Shown: in pieces, positions 50,025 through 58,707 of the stretch
Numbering within the stretch: the first letter of the stretch is position 1
How the letters are laid out: each line of letters starts with the position of its first letter
DNA from: a virus
Length of the DNA: 64,000 nt
Virus record (IMG/VR): IMGVR_UViG_3300043786_001845
Span: 1 to 64,000 of that record
Reading direction: 5' to 3' (one strand)
Made by a program: the position numbers and the translations under genes
Notes under the pieces: generated by a model
Databases searched by the model: none
What the model was told of the DNA's origin: nothing
What the model saw: only the letters and a program-made list of their open reading frames with translations

Positions 50025-50663
50025 ATGAGCCAACTTCCCTTCGGGCCGCAGGTGCTCCCGCAGCCCCCCGCTCATAGCGCGGCCTCGGGAGACCTGGCGC
50101 TGGCCTACATCAATTCACTGACCTCACGCATCGAGCGCACCGAGGACGATTTCGTAAACCATATCAAGAAGATCGAGAACAGACTTGACCAGCTGATCGA
50201 TCTGATGAAGGCGGTCGCCACGCTCCAGCAGCAGATCGCCACGCACTCTGACGTTCTGACCGAGCTGCGTTCGTCGCAGCGAGACCAGTCCGCCCGTCTT
50301 GAACAGAATTTGGTGCGTGCCCACGAACGGGTCGACGAAGCGATCGACAGCATCTCCGGTAAGGTCGCGAATACCACCTCGAAGTTCGAAGAGAAAGTGG
50401 CCGCGTTGGACAAGAACGTCGCAGAGAGCGAGCGCAGCCTTCAGAAATGGCTGAACCGCGGCTTCGGCGCCTGGGCCGTCTCGGTGCTGGTTCTCGGGTC
50501 GGTCCAGTTCTTCGGGTCCAGGTGGCTCGATCGCATCGACCAGGACCGGGCCGAGACCCAGGCCGCGATCGCCTCTCTCAAGATCGAGACGAGCGAGATG
50601 AAGCACACCCTGCAGATGCTCCTCGAGGACCGCCACGAGAAAAACTCCGTCAAGAAGGACTGA
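50025..50663 (+). CDS. Coiled-coil protein with one membrane segment
   Basis: 212 residues. Residues 25-140 are a long heptad-rich coil (IERTEDDFVNHIKKIENRLD, MKAVATLQQQIATHSDVLTE). One hydrophobic stretch at about 148-164 (GAWAVSVLVLGSVQFFG) is followed by another short coil. A membrane-anchored rod is suggested; no family was recognised. Confidence 0.6.
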   Translation: MSQLPFGPQVLPQPPAHSAASGDLALAYINSLTSRIERTEDDFVNHIKKIENRLDQLIDLMKAVATLQQQIATHSDVLTELRSSQRDQSARLEQNLVRAHERVDEAIDSISGKVANTTSKFEEKVAALDKNVAESERSLQKWLNRGFGAWAVSVLVLGSVQFFGSRWLDRIDQDRAETQAAIASLKIETSEMKHTLQMLLEDRHEKNSVKKD

Positions 50664-50687
50664 GACGGTTCCCATTCAAACTTCCAG

Positions 50688-51152
50688 ATGGTAATTCTCA
50701 TGGCACTATTCATCCTCAGGGAACACGACTCCCGAAGCATTCTCCGGGAGGGGGCCACCCAGGTGCTCCGCAACCTCGCTACCGGCAACATCGAGGAAGA
50801 AATCGACGAGCTCGAAAAGGACGCGAAGGACATCCACACGCCGGAGCAGCAGCGACTGGTCGTGACGAAGATCGCCCGTCTCATCGAGAAGTTGGTCGTT
50901 CTCCGGCACAATCCCGGCTTTGTCCAGAAAACCGTGCACGACTCCATCTCCTGGTTCGGCCGCGTCGTTGGCCGCGACGATGCCGCGAAGGAGCTCAGTA
51001 CACGCACCTCCGAGGAGCTTCGGCGTCTGGCTACGTTGCGCGATCGCGTGCTGGCGAAGAAGTGGTCCGACGACGCTTCCAACGAGAAGCTCGAGAACTT
51101 GAAGAAGCAAGCTGAAGATCTGATCGACGGCGCCGCGCGGCAGGAGCTGTGA
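50688..51152 (+). CDS. Hypothetical helical protein
   Basis: 154 residues (ATG 50688; ATG 50700 also possible). Helical and charged (IEEEIDELEKDAKDIHTPEQ, KTVHDSISWFGRVVGRDDAA, NEKLENLKKQAEDLIDGAAR). Not recognised. Three bases before the next gene, same strand. Confidence 0.55.
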   Translation: MVILMALFILREHDSRSILREGATQVLRNLATGNIEEEIDELEKDAKDIHTPEQQRLVVTKIARLIEKLVVLRHNPGFVQKTVHDSISWFGRVVGRDDAAKELSTRTSEELRRLATLRDRVLAKKWSDDASNEKLENLKKQAEDLIDGAARQEL

Positions 51153-51155
51153 GTC

Positions 51156-52553
51156 ATGTCGAAGCTCTACCTGCTCGCCACCAATACGAAGAAGGTGATC
51201 TCCCACCTCATCACTGGCGTGACGGGCGAGCGCTTCAATCACGCGTCAGTGGCCCTCGACCCGAGTCTCCGCGAGTGCTATTCGTTCTCGATGGGAGCGG
51301 GCGGGTTCGTCGTTGAGAATCCGTCAGTGTGGCCAAGTGGTACGGAGTTTCTGCTCCACGAGGTCGAGGTCACGCCAGCCGGCCTTCGCGCCGCGCGGTC
51401 TCGAATCGAGAAGGAAGCTGCCGGCGAGCGTGGGTTTTCCTACACCGGCATGCTGGGAGTGGTCCTTCGGCGGCCGATCGAGAGTGACGACGCGCTTTTC
51501 TGTTCAGAATTCGTCGAACGCGTTTGCGTGGCCGCCGGACTCGCTCCGTCGGTCGCCAATCCGGCCCTGGCGACACCGGTTGGAGTGGTCGCCCGCGCCG
51601 ATTCTAAAAAGATCGCCAGCGGCATGCTGCACCGTTACATAGCTGCGCATCAAGTAGAGAGAAATTTCCCGATGATCCTCCGAACAGAGACTGCCGAATA
51701 CGAAATGGGAGCCCTTACGGAGGGCGTGCTCGGAGACTGGTCCAAGAAGATCTCCGACCTCTCGAAGTCCAGCATCGACGCCGCGGTCTCCTCGTGGGAG
51801 AAGAAGGTGGCGGAGTCGGAGGCCGGTCTTGCGAAGGGCGGATTCGACATGGCGCGGTTCAGGGCGCACTGCGAGAAAGAAGCCTCGCGACTGGAGCGGA
51901 TCTTCGCGCCGACTGGCGGTTTCAGAGAGAGTGTTGGGGAAAATGCCGCGCCGACCTTTCAGAAACTCTCGAAGGAGGTCTCCCTCAGCTTCTCCACCGT
52001 GTTCAGGTCCATGTACGACGACCTCGGGGAGGAGGGTGAAATACCCGCCGGACTGGCTATGTTCATGGTGATACTGGCCGCCCAGATTATCGTCGCCCCT
52101 ATCGGATTCCTATTGTTAGGACCGTGGGGGGGACAGGTGTTCCTCGCCGTGGTCGCGGCTCCGCTGACCGAGGAGCTGGGGCGGCGCCTGCTCATCAAGC
52201 AGGGAAAGGGGCTGGCCGCCTACACGCTCACGATCAACGTCTTCGAGTTCCTCACCTACACCCGGACCATGCTCGCAATGGGTTACAGCCTGGGCTCCGC
52301 TGTGCTCATCAGGGGCACGGTCGCCGTGATCCACCAGCTTCTCGGCGCTCTTCAGAAGTGGGGCTACATCCGGGACCTGCAGATGGGGGTGAGCCCGGAG
52401 AAGGCTGGTGAGAAAGAATTCTACCTGGCTATTCTCGCGCACTCTCTCTACAACCTATTCAGTACTCCGATATGGGACGCCATCGTTCCCCCTCCCGTAA
52501 GAGAGTCTGCATCGGACGAGTACTTCGCGACCTCGCTGGAGCTCGCCATCTAG
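51156..52553 (+). CDS. Fusion of NlpC/P60-YiiX-like cysteine-peptidase domain and CPBP-type intramembrane protease domain
   Basis: 465 residues. Residues 20-130 resemble permuted NlpC/P60 (YiiX-like) proteins: RFNHASVALDPSLRECYSFS with the His, and ALFCSEFVERVCVAAGL with the Cys. Residues 175-285 are a charged helical linker. The C-terminal part has hydrophobic helices (AMFMVILAAQIIVAPIGFLL and others) and the CPBP/CAAX signature APLTEELGRRLL (E-E-x3-R) plus ILAHSLYNLF (H-x3-N). Two protease-like folds in one membrane protein is rare. Possible roles: host-envelope remodelling or cleaving membrane proteins; unproven. Confidence 0.6.
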   Translation: MSKLYLLATNTKKVISHLITGVTGERFNHASVALDPSLRECYSFSMGAGGFVVENPSVWPSGTEFLLHEVEVTPAGLRAARSRIEKEAAGERGFSYTGMLGVVLRRPIESDDALFCSEFVERVCVAAGLAPSVANPALATPVGVVARADSKKIASGMLHRYIAAHQVERNFPMILRTETAEYEMGALTEGVLGDWSKKISDLSKSSIDAAVSSWEKKVAESEAGLAKGGFDMARFRAHCEKEASRLERIFAPTGGFRESVGENAAPTFQKLSKEVSLSFSTVFRSMYDDLGEEGEIPAGLAMFMVILAAQIIVAPIGFLLLGPWGGQVFLAVVAAPLTEELGRRLLIKQGKGLAAYTLTINVFEFLTYTRTMLAMGYSLGSAVLIRGTVAVIHQLLGALQKWGYIRDLQMGVSPEKAGEKEFYLAILAHSLYNLFSTPIWDAIVPPPVRESASDEYFATSLELAI

Positions 52554-52621
52554 TGCGGCGCGACTTTTAGAGCGGACAGACTCATGCTTAACATTCTTCT
52601 GATACTACCTCGGAGGAATGT

Positions 52622-53767
52622 ATGACACACCAGCACTCGTTCGGATCGCCCGAGGGCCAGTCGGCCCTCGGGTCCCTCATCGGCCTGCGCCGCCCCCGCT
52701 ACGATGTCCTCGACGAGGTCCTCGCGCCATTTCTGGATGCCCAGACCACGGGTGAGGACCTGTACGTCTTCATCAATCTCAACTCAGCTCTCCGCCAGCT
52801 GTTCAGCGAGTACACCGTCGCGAAGCTCACGCGCGGCGAGCTGAACCGGCACCCGCGCGTCCTCGCCGCGGAGCTGGTCAATCTCGCAGGCCACTACAGG
52901 AACTACGCCTGGAAGATGTTCAACAAGAGGACGACCGTCCTTCTCTACCACTCCACGTGCCGGTGCGACCGGAAGATCGCCGTGTCCGCCGACTACAAGG
53001 AGAGGCTGTACGCGAAACGGCTTGGGCCGGTCGCCGACGAGTACGAGGTCATCCGACGGTACGTGGCCTTCAACCTCCTCATCGCCCGCGAGCTGTTCGA
53101 CCGCGTCCCACACATGCACCTGGTCGACACCGGGCAGATCGACCCGGAGGCGTGGCCCGAGACGCTCCTCGCGGCGGGGCGCGTCCCCGGCCCGTCGCTG
53201 ATCCTGAGCTCGTGGAACTGCGACCTCGCCTACGCCGCGAGGCCTGCCGAGGTGGGGTCGGGGCGAGGCATCGCTGTGATCAAGGCGGCCGGAGACCACA
53301 CACGCGTCATTACGCACGAAGGCGTGTTCCTGGAGGCGCTCCGCGGGTCGAAGACGGCCGAGGCTCTCTCCTCCAGGCTGGACCCCGGCCACTTCCCATA
53401 CGTCCTCACCCTCGCCGGAGAGGAGGACCTCGGAGTGCGCGGCATCCAGAAGGTCGGCATGTCCCGCGCCGCCAAGCTCGTGGCCGACCGCGTGGCCGAG
53501 GGCCGCCTTCCCCCGGACGCGCCGTCGCTCGGGGCGCTGCTCGAGGACGGGAAAATCGCGGTGGAGAACCATTCGATAGTGGAGGCCAGCTGGCGGCTGC
53601 TGGTTCACACCTCACACGCGGCCGAGGTTCAGCCGGCCGAGGAGGCATCGATCGATGCTCAGCTCGTCAATCGCAGCGGTATCGGCGAGCTGGAGCAGGC
53701 AAACGCGAAGTACTTCCACGGCTCTCCGGTGAATCTCGAGATGTGCTACGCCGGCGAGACGTACTGA
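52622..53767 (+). CDS. Possible FEN/PIN-like protein, degenerate
   Basis: 381 residues, good SD (GGAGGA). The segment VLTLAGEEDLGVRGIQKVGM followed by SRAAKLV resembles the helix-hairpin-helix of 5'-3' exonucleases (GD-D-IPGI-GIG), and the N-terminal LYVFINLNSALRQLF and HYRNYAWKMF recall phage 5' nuclease folds. Several usual active-site acids (the MD-x-D and SGD-D positions) are not evident, so it may bind rather than cut. Alternative: unrelated phage DNA-metabolism protein. Confidence 0.4.
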   Translation: MTHQHSFGSPEGQSALGSLIGLRRPRYDVLDEVLAPFLDAQTTGEDLYVFINLNSALRQLFSEYTVAKLTRGELNRHPRVLAAELVNLAGHYRNYAWKMFNKRTTVLLYHSTCRCDRKIAVSADYKERLYAKRLGPVADEYEVIRRYVAFNLLIARELFDRVPHMHLVDTGQIDPEAWPETLLAAGRVPGPSLILSSWNCDLAYAARPAEVGSGRGIAVIKAAGDHTRVITHEGVFLEALRGSKTAEALSSRLDPGHFPYVLTLAGEEDLGVRGIQKVGMSRAAKLVADRVAEGRLPPDAPSLGALLEDGKIAVENHSIVEASWRLLVHTSHAAEVQPAEEASIDAQLVNRSGIGELEQANAKYFHGSPVNLEMCYAGETY

Positions 53768-53774
53768 CCGCATC

Positions 53775-53801
53775 GCCCGGGCGCCATGGCGCTCGGGCTT
53801 T
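53775..53801 (+). terminator. Terminator-like hairpin
   Basis: GCCCGGGCGC-CAT-GCGCTCGGGC with one G-U pair, followed by TTTGTCTCTTC. Ends the transcript of the FEN-like gene. Confidence 0.7.
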
Positions 53802-53828
53802 GTCTCTTCATTTTTATTGTGTACAGCG

Positions 53829-55604
53829 ATGACCATGCCAGAGATACAAGGAAAATTCCGGAGACACCGATACACAGTCAGCCTGGTTCTCGTCCCGAGC
53901 GGGGCTGGAGAGGCCGACGCGGTCCTCCTCGACAGAGCGGTGACCGAGCTTCGGATCTACAAGGACTACGACAACCACGTCTTCCCATACCTCCGGCTCG
54001 AGCTCGGCGTGTCCACGGCCCAGGCCAGAACCATCCAGGCCGAGTGGCGGACCGCCCGCCTGTACCTGGGCGTCAAGAAGTGGTACGTGTCCGACGGTGC
54101 GGCGGACTCCGGCGAGCTGGTGGACGCATTCGATGACTACCTGAAGAACGCCGAGTTCCAGATCATGACGCTGGAGGGAGGGCTTCCCAGGACCCCGTTC
54201 TATCAGGAAAACGACATCCCGGAGGACCTCCCGGCCACGATCATGACGATGGAGATCGCGCCCACCATCGCGCTGTCCATCAACAAGCGGATAAACAACG
54301 GCGTGTACCACGCCACGACTCTCGGCGAGGTGGTGATGCACCTCACCGCGGACAACAAGCCGGAGGCGAAGCGCTACCCGTTCTTCTTCGCTCCGCCGGA
54401 CAATCCGAAGAAGTACGAGAACGTGCTGGTCCCGCCGCTGACGTACGTCCGGGCTCTGCGGTACCTCGACGAGGTGCACGGTCTGTACGCCGGGACCCTC
54501 TCCGTGTTCCTCGACACGAGCGCCGGGTACGTCCTGAGCTCCGCCAAGAAGATCACCCCAGACAGCGGGATCAAGTCTGTCGTCCTCGAGCTCATGTCTG
54601 CCGACGAGGCCGGCCCGGGTGACGTGTTCGGGAGTGCCAGTGACGAGGGCGGCACGGCCCGCCTGCGGACCGGGCAGCGGATAGCGATGAGCGCCGACGG
54701 GCCGGCGCGCAAGGAGACGATCGGAGAGGCGGTGAAGCTCGTCGAGGCGAACCACCGCGAGAAATCCGGGAGCGACTGCCGGAGCCTCGTACCGGACGGT
54801 GTGCTATCGTCGAAGACCCCGAAGGAACGCGTGGCCTGGCAGGCGTACGACAATCCGATGACGGCAGAGAAGCTGCGCGTCGCCGCTCGCGAGGCGTATG
54901 CTCCGGCCACCGTGCGGTTCGACGGGGTGGACCTGGCGGCCTTCGCGCCTGGGCTCGAGTGGTCGGTCATCACCGCTGACCCGACCCTCACGCCGCTGAC
55001 CGGGGCGTGGCGGGTGAAGGCCGTCGAGATCGTCCTCCAGTCGAGCGCCGGGTCGGACGAGTCGGCTGAGCCGCACGTCTCCGCGACGATCGTCCCGACG
55101 GCCCTGGCGAAGGACTCCGCCGGAAAGACGGCCGCGCCACAAGGTCTCCCCCCGGGCTCCCCCATGAACGTCGCGGCAGCCCCCGCCCTCCGCACCGAGA
55201 CTGCCCCACCGGCCACTGCAGCGGAGGCCGCGTACAACAGTGGAGGGGGCGCCCCACCGAGGCAGCCGTCGGCACAGTCTGGGCCAACGGCGACGGCCGT
55301 CTCGCCGGTGGCCCTCGCGGCAGCCGGGCCTTCGCCAGCGACGAGCCTCTCCCAGGCTGGCGCAGAGGACGAGCAAAAATACAAAGAGATGGCGCTCGCC
55401 GATACCTGGAATCGGAAGAGTAGGGCGGAAGCCGAGATCGGCGAGATCTCTCAGGATTCTCAGCGCCTGCAGGACAAGCTGGCGGTGGAGCGAAGCCCGA
55501 TCGTCCGCGCCGAGCTCCGCGGGCTCCTGAGGGAGAACGAAGAGAGGACTGCGACCCTCCAGAGTGCGGTCACTGCGTATGACCAGTTCATCGAGTCGGT
55601 GTGA
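53829..55604 (+). CDS. Virion-like protein, possibly baseplate hub
   Basis: 591 residues from ATG 53829 (no good SD; ATG 53835 and TTG 53817 are alternatives). The first 300 residues are beta-rich (VTELRIYKDYDNHVFPYLRL, ATIMTMEIAPTIALSINKRI, AGTLSVFLDTSAGYVLSS), as in hub proteins. Residues 300-420 contain NPMTAEKLRVAAREAYAPAT, then an Ala/Pro-rich linker (470-545) and a C-terminal coil. Single gene before a bidirectional terminator. Structural assignment is contextual. Confidence 0.5.
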   Translation: MTMPEIQGKFRRHRYTVSLVLVPSGAGEADAVLLDRAVTELRIYKDYDNHVFPYLRLELGVSTAQARTIQAEWRTARLYLGVKKWYVSDGAADSGELVDAFDDYLKNAEFQIMTLEGGLPRTPFYQENDIPEDLPATIMTMEIAPTIALSINKRINNGVYHATTLGEVVMHLTADNKPEAKRYPFFFAPPDNPKKYENVLVPPLTYVRALRYLDEVHGLYAGTLSVFLDTSAGYVLSSAKKITPDSGIKSVVLELMSADEAGPGDVFGSASDEGGTARLRTGQRIAMSADGPARKETIGEAVKLVEANHREKSGSDCRSLVPDGVLSSKTPKERVAWQAYDNPMTAEKLRVAAREAYAPATVRFDGVDLAAFAPGLEWSVITADPTLTPLTGAWRVKAVEIVLQSSAGSDESAEPHVSATIVPTALAKDSAGKTAAPQGLPPGSPMNVAAAPALRTETAPPATAAEAAYNSGGGAPPRQPSAQSGPTATAVSPVALAAAGPSPATSLSQAGAEDEQKYKEMALADTWNRKSRAEAEIGEISQDSQRLQDKLAVERSPIVRAELRGLLRENEERTATLQSAVTAYDQFIESV

Positions 55605-55634
55605 GAAAAGCCCCATCCCTCGCGGGATGGGGCT
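55605..55634. terminator. Bidirectional terminator
   Basis: AGCCCCATCCC-TCGC-GGGATGGGGCT between convergent genes; the minus side is followed by TTTTCTC. Ends the hub-like gene and the internal-head-like operon. Confidence 0.8.
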
Positions 55635-55656
55635 CGTCTTACTTCTTGCGCGGGAA

Positions 55657-56631
55657 TTACATGTAGGCGGCCAGGATGCCGGCGGCCTCATCTTTGCTGC
55701 TGATGGCGTGGCTCTTGCCGGCGCGCAGGGCGCTCACCAGATAGCCCATGGACTGAGCATTGACCTTGGAGACGGCGCTGATGACGGCGCTGATGGAGCT
55801 CTGGACGACCGGGCCGATGGTGGTGAGTGCCTCCAACTTGCGGTTGAGGCTCTCCTTGCCGTCCTTGTCTTCCTGGCTGTCACCGCGGCCCTTCGAGTTG
55901 GCCCAGACCGTGGTGTAGCCCTCGGCCTTCTTCACGAAGGAGTCGGCGATCTGCTTCGCATGGGGGAGGTCCTCCATGTCCTTGAAGGCGGCATGGGCGA
56001 CCTTGATCATCGCCTTGACGCCGGCGGCATCGATTGCCACTTCCTTCTCGTCGCCGATGATGTCGTCCTGGAGGCTCTTGGTGAGAGAGCCATCCTTGTC
56101 GCCACTGCGGCCGTAGAGCTCTTCCACCTTCTTCTTCAGTTCTTCGCGGTCGACCTTGTCGCCGACGTCGTTGGACAGAGTGAGAGCTTTCTGAGCCTTC
56201 TCGGCAAATTCCTTGAACTTCGTGCCGGAGTAGGCCATGACCTTGCTGCCGAAGGAGTACTTGGCGTCGCCGAAGCTGGTCAGCTTCACAAGCTCGGCCT
56301 CGTTCTTCTTCAGCCACTCGGTACGGGGGCCGAAAACCTTGCTCCGGATGCTCTCGAACGCGGCGGAGATCCAGTTCACGAACTTCTTCCAGTACTTGAC
56401 GATGGTGTCTTTGACGCGGCCAAAGAATTCCTTGATGCCCTCGTTGAGGGTCTCGGGGCTGGCGCTCTCCACAATGCAGTGGTGCTCCAGGCGTGCCATG
56501 GCGATGTTGAGGTTACCGATGGTGACCATCGATTCCATGGTGTTCTCGATCAATTCCTGCGGCTCGCCGACGAAATCGCCGATGCCAACGGACTTTCCAG
56601 CCAGGGCAGGCAGGTTGTTTTCCAAGATCAT
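55657..56631 (-). CDS. phiKZ internal-head-protein-like paralogue A
   Basis: 324 residues from ATG 56631 (AGGAG upstream). After MILENN a helical body follows: ELIENTMESMVTIGNLNIAM, FFGRVKDTIVKYWKKFVNWI, WLKKNEAELVKLTSFGDAKY, then VQSSISAVISAVSKVNAQSM. This resembles the phiKZ-like internal (inner-body) head protein family, whose N-terminal part is often processed. It is nearly identical to the next gene upstream. Codon use is neat and AT-shifted; expression is expected to be high. Confidence 0.6.
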   Translation of the reverse strand: MILENNLPALAGKSVGIGDFVGEPQELIENTMESMVTIGNLNIAMARLEHHCIVESASPETLNEGIKEFFGRVKDTIVKYWKKFVNWISAAFESIRSKVFGPRTEWLKKNEAELVKLTSFGDAKYSFGSKVMAYSGTKFKEFAEKAQKALTLSNDVGDKVDREELKKKVEELYGRSGDKDGSLTKSLQDDIIGDEKEVAIDAAGVKAMIKVAHAAFKDMEDLPHAKQIADSFVKKAEGYTTVWANSKGRGDSQEDKDGKESLNRKLEALTTIGPVVQSSISAVISAVSKVNAQSMGYLVSALRAGKSHAISSKDEAAGILAAYM

Positions 56632-56697
56632 TACGAAACTCCTAAGGGTTGATTTACAAATTTGCAAACAGAGACGGGACGGGACGCGACGCGGGAA

Positions 56698-57660
56698 TTA
56701 CATGTAGGCGGCCAGGATGCCGGCGGACTCTTTTTTGCCACTCAGGGCGTGGGAGCGGCCTGCGCCCAGGGCGTGTACCAGATAGCCCATGGACTGAGCA
56801 TTGACCTTGGAGACGGCGCTGATGACGGCGCTGATGGAGCTCTGGACGACCGGGCCGATGGTGGAGATCGCTTCCAGTCGGCGGTTGATGCTCTTCTTGC
56901 CGTCCTTGTCGTCATCACCTTTCGAGTTGGCCCACATTGCGGTGTAGCCCTCGGCCTTCTTCACGAAGGAGTCGGCGATCTTCTTCGTCTGGGGGAGGTT
57001 TTCCATGTCCTTGAAGGCAGCGTGGGCGACTTTGATCATCGCCTTGACGCCGGCGGCATCGATTGCCACTTCCTTCTCGTCGCCGATGATGTCGTCCTGG
57101 AGGCTCTTGGTGAGGGAGCTGTCCTTCCCATCGCCGCGACCGTAGAGCTCTTCCACCTTCTTCTTCAGTTCTTCGCGGTCGACCTTGTCGCCGACGCTGT
57201 CAACCAGATTCAGAGCGTGCTGGGCCTTGTCGGTGAAGCTCTGGCATACGGTGCCGGAGTAGGCCATGACCTTGCTGCCGAAGGAGTACTTGGCGTCGCC
57301 GAAGCTGGTCAGTTTCACCAATTCGGCCTCGTTCTTCTTCAGCCACTCGGTACGGGGGCCAAAGATCTTGCTCCGGATGCTCTCGAACGCGGCGGAGATC
57401 CAGTTCACGAACTTCTTCCAGTACTTGACGATGGTGTCTTTGATACCGCTGAAGAATTCCTTGATGCCCTCGTTGAGGGTCTCGGGGCTGGCGCTCTCCA
57501 CAATGCAGTGGTGCTCCAGGCGTGCCATGGCGATGTTGAGGTTACCGACTGCAACCATCGATTCCATGGTGTTCTCGATCAATTCCTGCGGCTCGCCGAC
57601 GAAATCGCCGACGCCGGCAGATGTTTTGCCCGGGGTGAACGTGTGGTTTTCGAGGATCAT
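56698..57660 (-). CDS. phiKZ internal-head-protein-like paralogue B
   Basis: 320 residues, roughly 85 percent identical by eye to the adjacent copy, including leader (AGGAGTTTT). Differences cluster at residues 5-15, around SGTVCQSFTDKAQHALNLV and KGDDDKDGKKSINRRLEAI, while MARLEHHCIVESASPETLNE is unchanged. Tandem duplication of capsid-interior proteins is common in giant phages. Confidence 0.6.
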   Translation of the reverse strand: MILENHTFTPGKTSAGVGDFVGEPQELIENTMESMVAVGNLNIAMARLEHHCIVESASPETLNEGIKEFFSGIKDTIVKYWKKFVNWISAAFESIRSKIFGPRTEWLKKNEAELVKLTSFGDAKYSFGSKVMAYSGTVCQSFTDKAQHALNLVDSVGDKVDREELKKKVEELYGRGDGKDSSLTKSLQDDIIGDEKEVAIDAAGVKAMIKVAHAAFKDMENLPQTKKIADSFVKKAEGYTAMWANSKGDDDKDGKKSINRRLEAISTIGPVVQSSISAVISAVSKVNAQSMGYLVHALGAGRSHALSGKKESAGILAAYM

Positions 57661-57791
57661 TGGAAAACTCCTAAAAATTGCAAGGGGTAATGGCGGGACG
57701 GGACGCGGGGCCTATCAGCAGCTCCGACTCCGTCAGCTCGCCTAGCCCGCTAACTTCCTGTTTGACTTAGGTGGACCTTTCCCGCCAAATC

Positions 57792-58706
57792 TCACACGAC
57801 GGAGCCACCGCTCTGCGCGATGCTGAGATTCGGAGATGGGGTGATGGCCTTCTCCGCTGCCAGTGTTTGTCGCACCCCCTTCTCCGCGTCAGCATTGTCG
57901 ACGCGGACGGAGTCCGCGATCGCTCTTAGCCGTTTGGCGTACTGCTCCTGCCTGTCGCGACTGGAGGACTTGTCGACGCCGAGAGCTGAGGCGTTCATGT
58001 CGAGGAAGCTGGCCTGCAGGTCGAGCCAGCGGGCGAACGTCCCGCGGAGACGGTAGTAGTACTCCGCCATCTCGCGCGCCAGTCCGAGGAGGGCAACGAG
58101 GGCGACCGCGCCGCCCGCCGCTATGGCTATGACGGACCAGACCTCGCCGAGCAACTCGCTCTCCAAGGCCCTCGCCGTCTCGGTGACGGTCTGCTGGAAG
58201 CCGTACTTGTCCGCGGCCTCGACGAATCGGGCGAGGCGGGTCGCCGGGACCCCGGTCGCTACCGCGTCCGCGCCGGCGGCGTTCGCCACGGGCTGGTAGC
58301 GCCCGTCCGCGCCCTTCACGAAGATGACGCCCTCGGCGCAGAGGAGGGTGACGGTATGCCAGAGGGATGCGACGATCCCGACGTAAATGAGGCGGCTCGC
58401 CTCGCTGCCACCCTTGGCGAATGCCTTCTCGAAGGTCGGGCGCTGTCTCAGGAGCATGGTCTCGGCAGCGCGGGCGTCGCGGAGCGCCTTCCCGAGCGTC
58501 CCGCGGCCCCCGTCGATCGCGCTGAGGCGGGAGATGCAGCGGGAGAGGTTGTCGTAGCCTTCGACCCTCGTGACGTTGCCCTTGGAGGACATCGCGGCCT
58601 TAGCGATCTCGTGGTCGCTCTTGCCGCGCAGCCGGTCGATGAGCTCCGCCACCTGGCCGGGGGCCGCAGTCGACTGGACGGTGGACTTCTCTGTCAGATT
58701 CTTCAT
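57792..58706 (-). CDS. Virion-associated membrane-type protein, unknown
   Basis: 304 residues; start ATG 58706 overlaps the stop of the previous gene region by two bases. Two hydrophobic segments (about 104-120 LIYVGIVASLWHTVTLL and 190-210 WSVIAIAAGGAVALVALLGL) flank a middle domain. Charged ends. Could be an internal virion or membrane protein; no family recognised. Confidence 0.5.
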   Translation of the reverse strand: MKNLTEKSTVQSTAAPGQVAELIDRLRGKSDHEIAKAAMSSKGNVTRVEGYDNLSRCISRLSAIDGGRGTLGKALRDARAAETMLLRQRPTFEKAFAKGGSEASRLIYVGIVASLWHTVTLLCAEGVIFVKGADGRYQPVANAAGADAVATGVPATRLARFVEAADKYGFQQTVTETARALESELLGEVWSVIAIAAGGAVALVALLGLAREMAEYYYRLRGTFARWLDLQASFLDMNASALGVDKSSSRDRQEQYAKRLRAIADSVRVDNADAEKGVRQTLAAEKAITPSPNLSIAQSGGSVV

Positions 58707-58707
58707 T

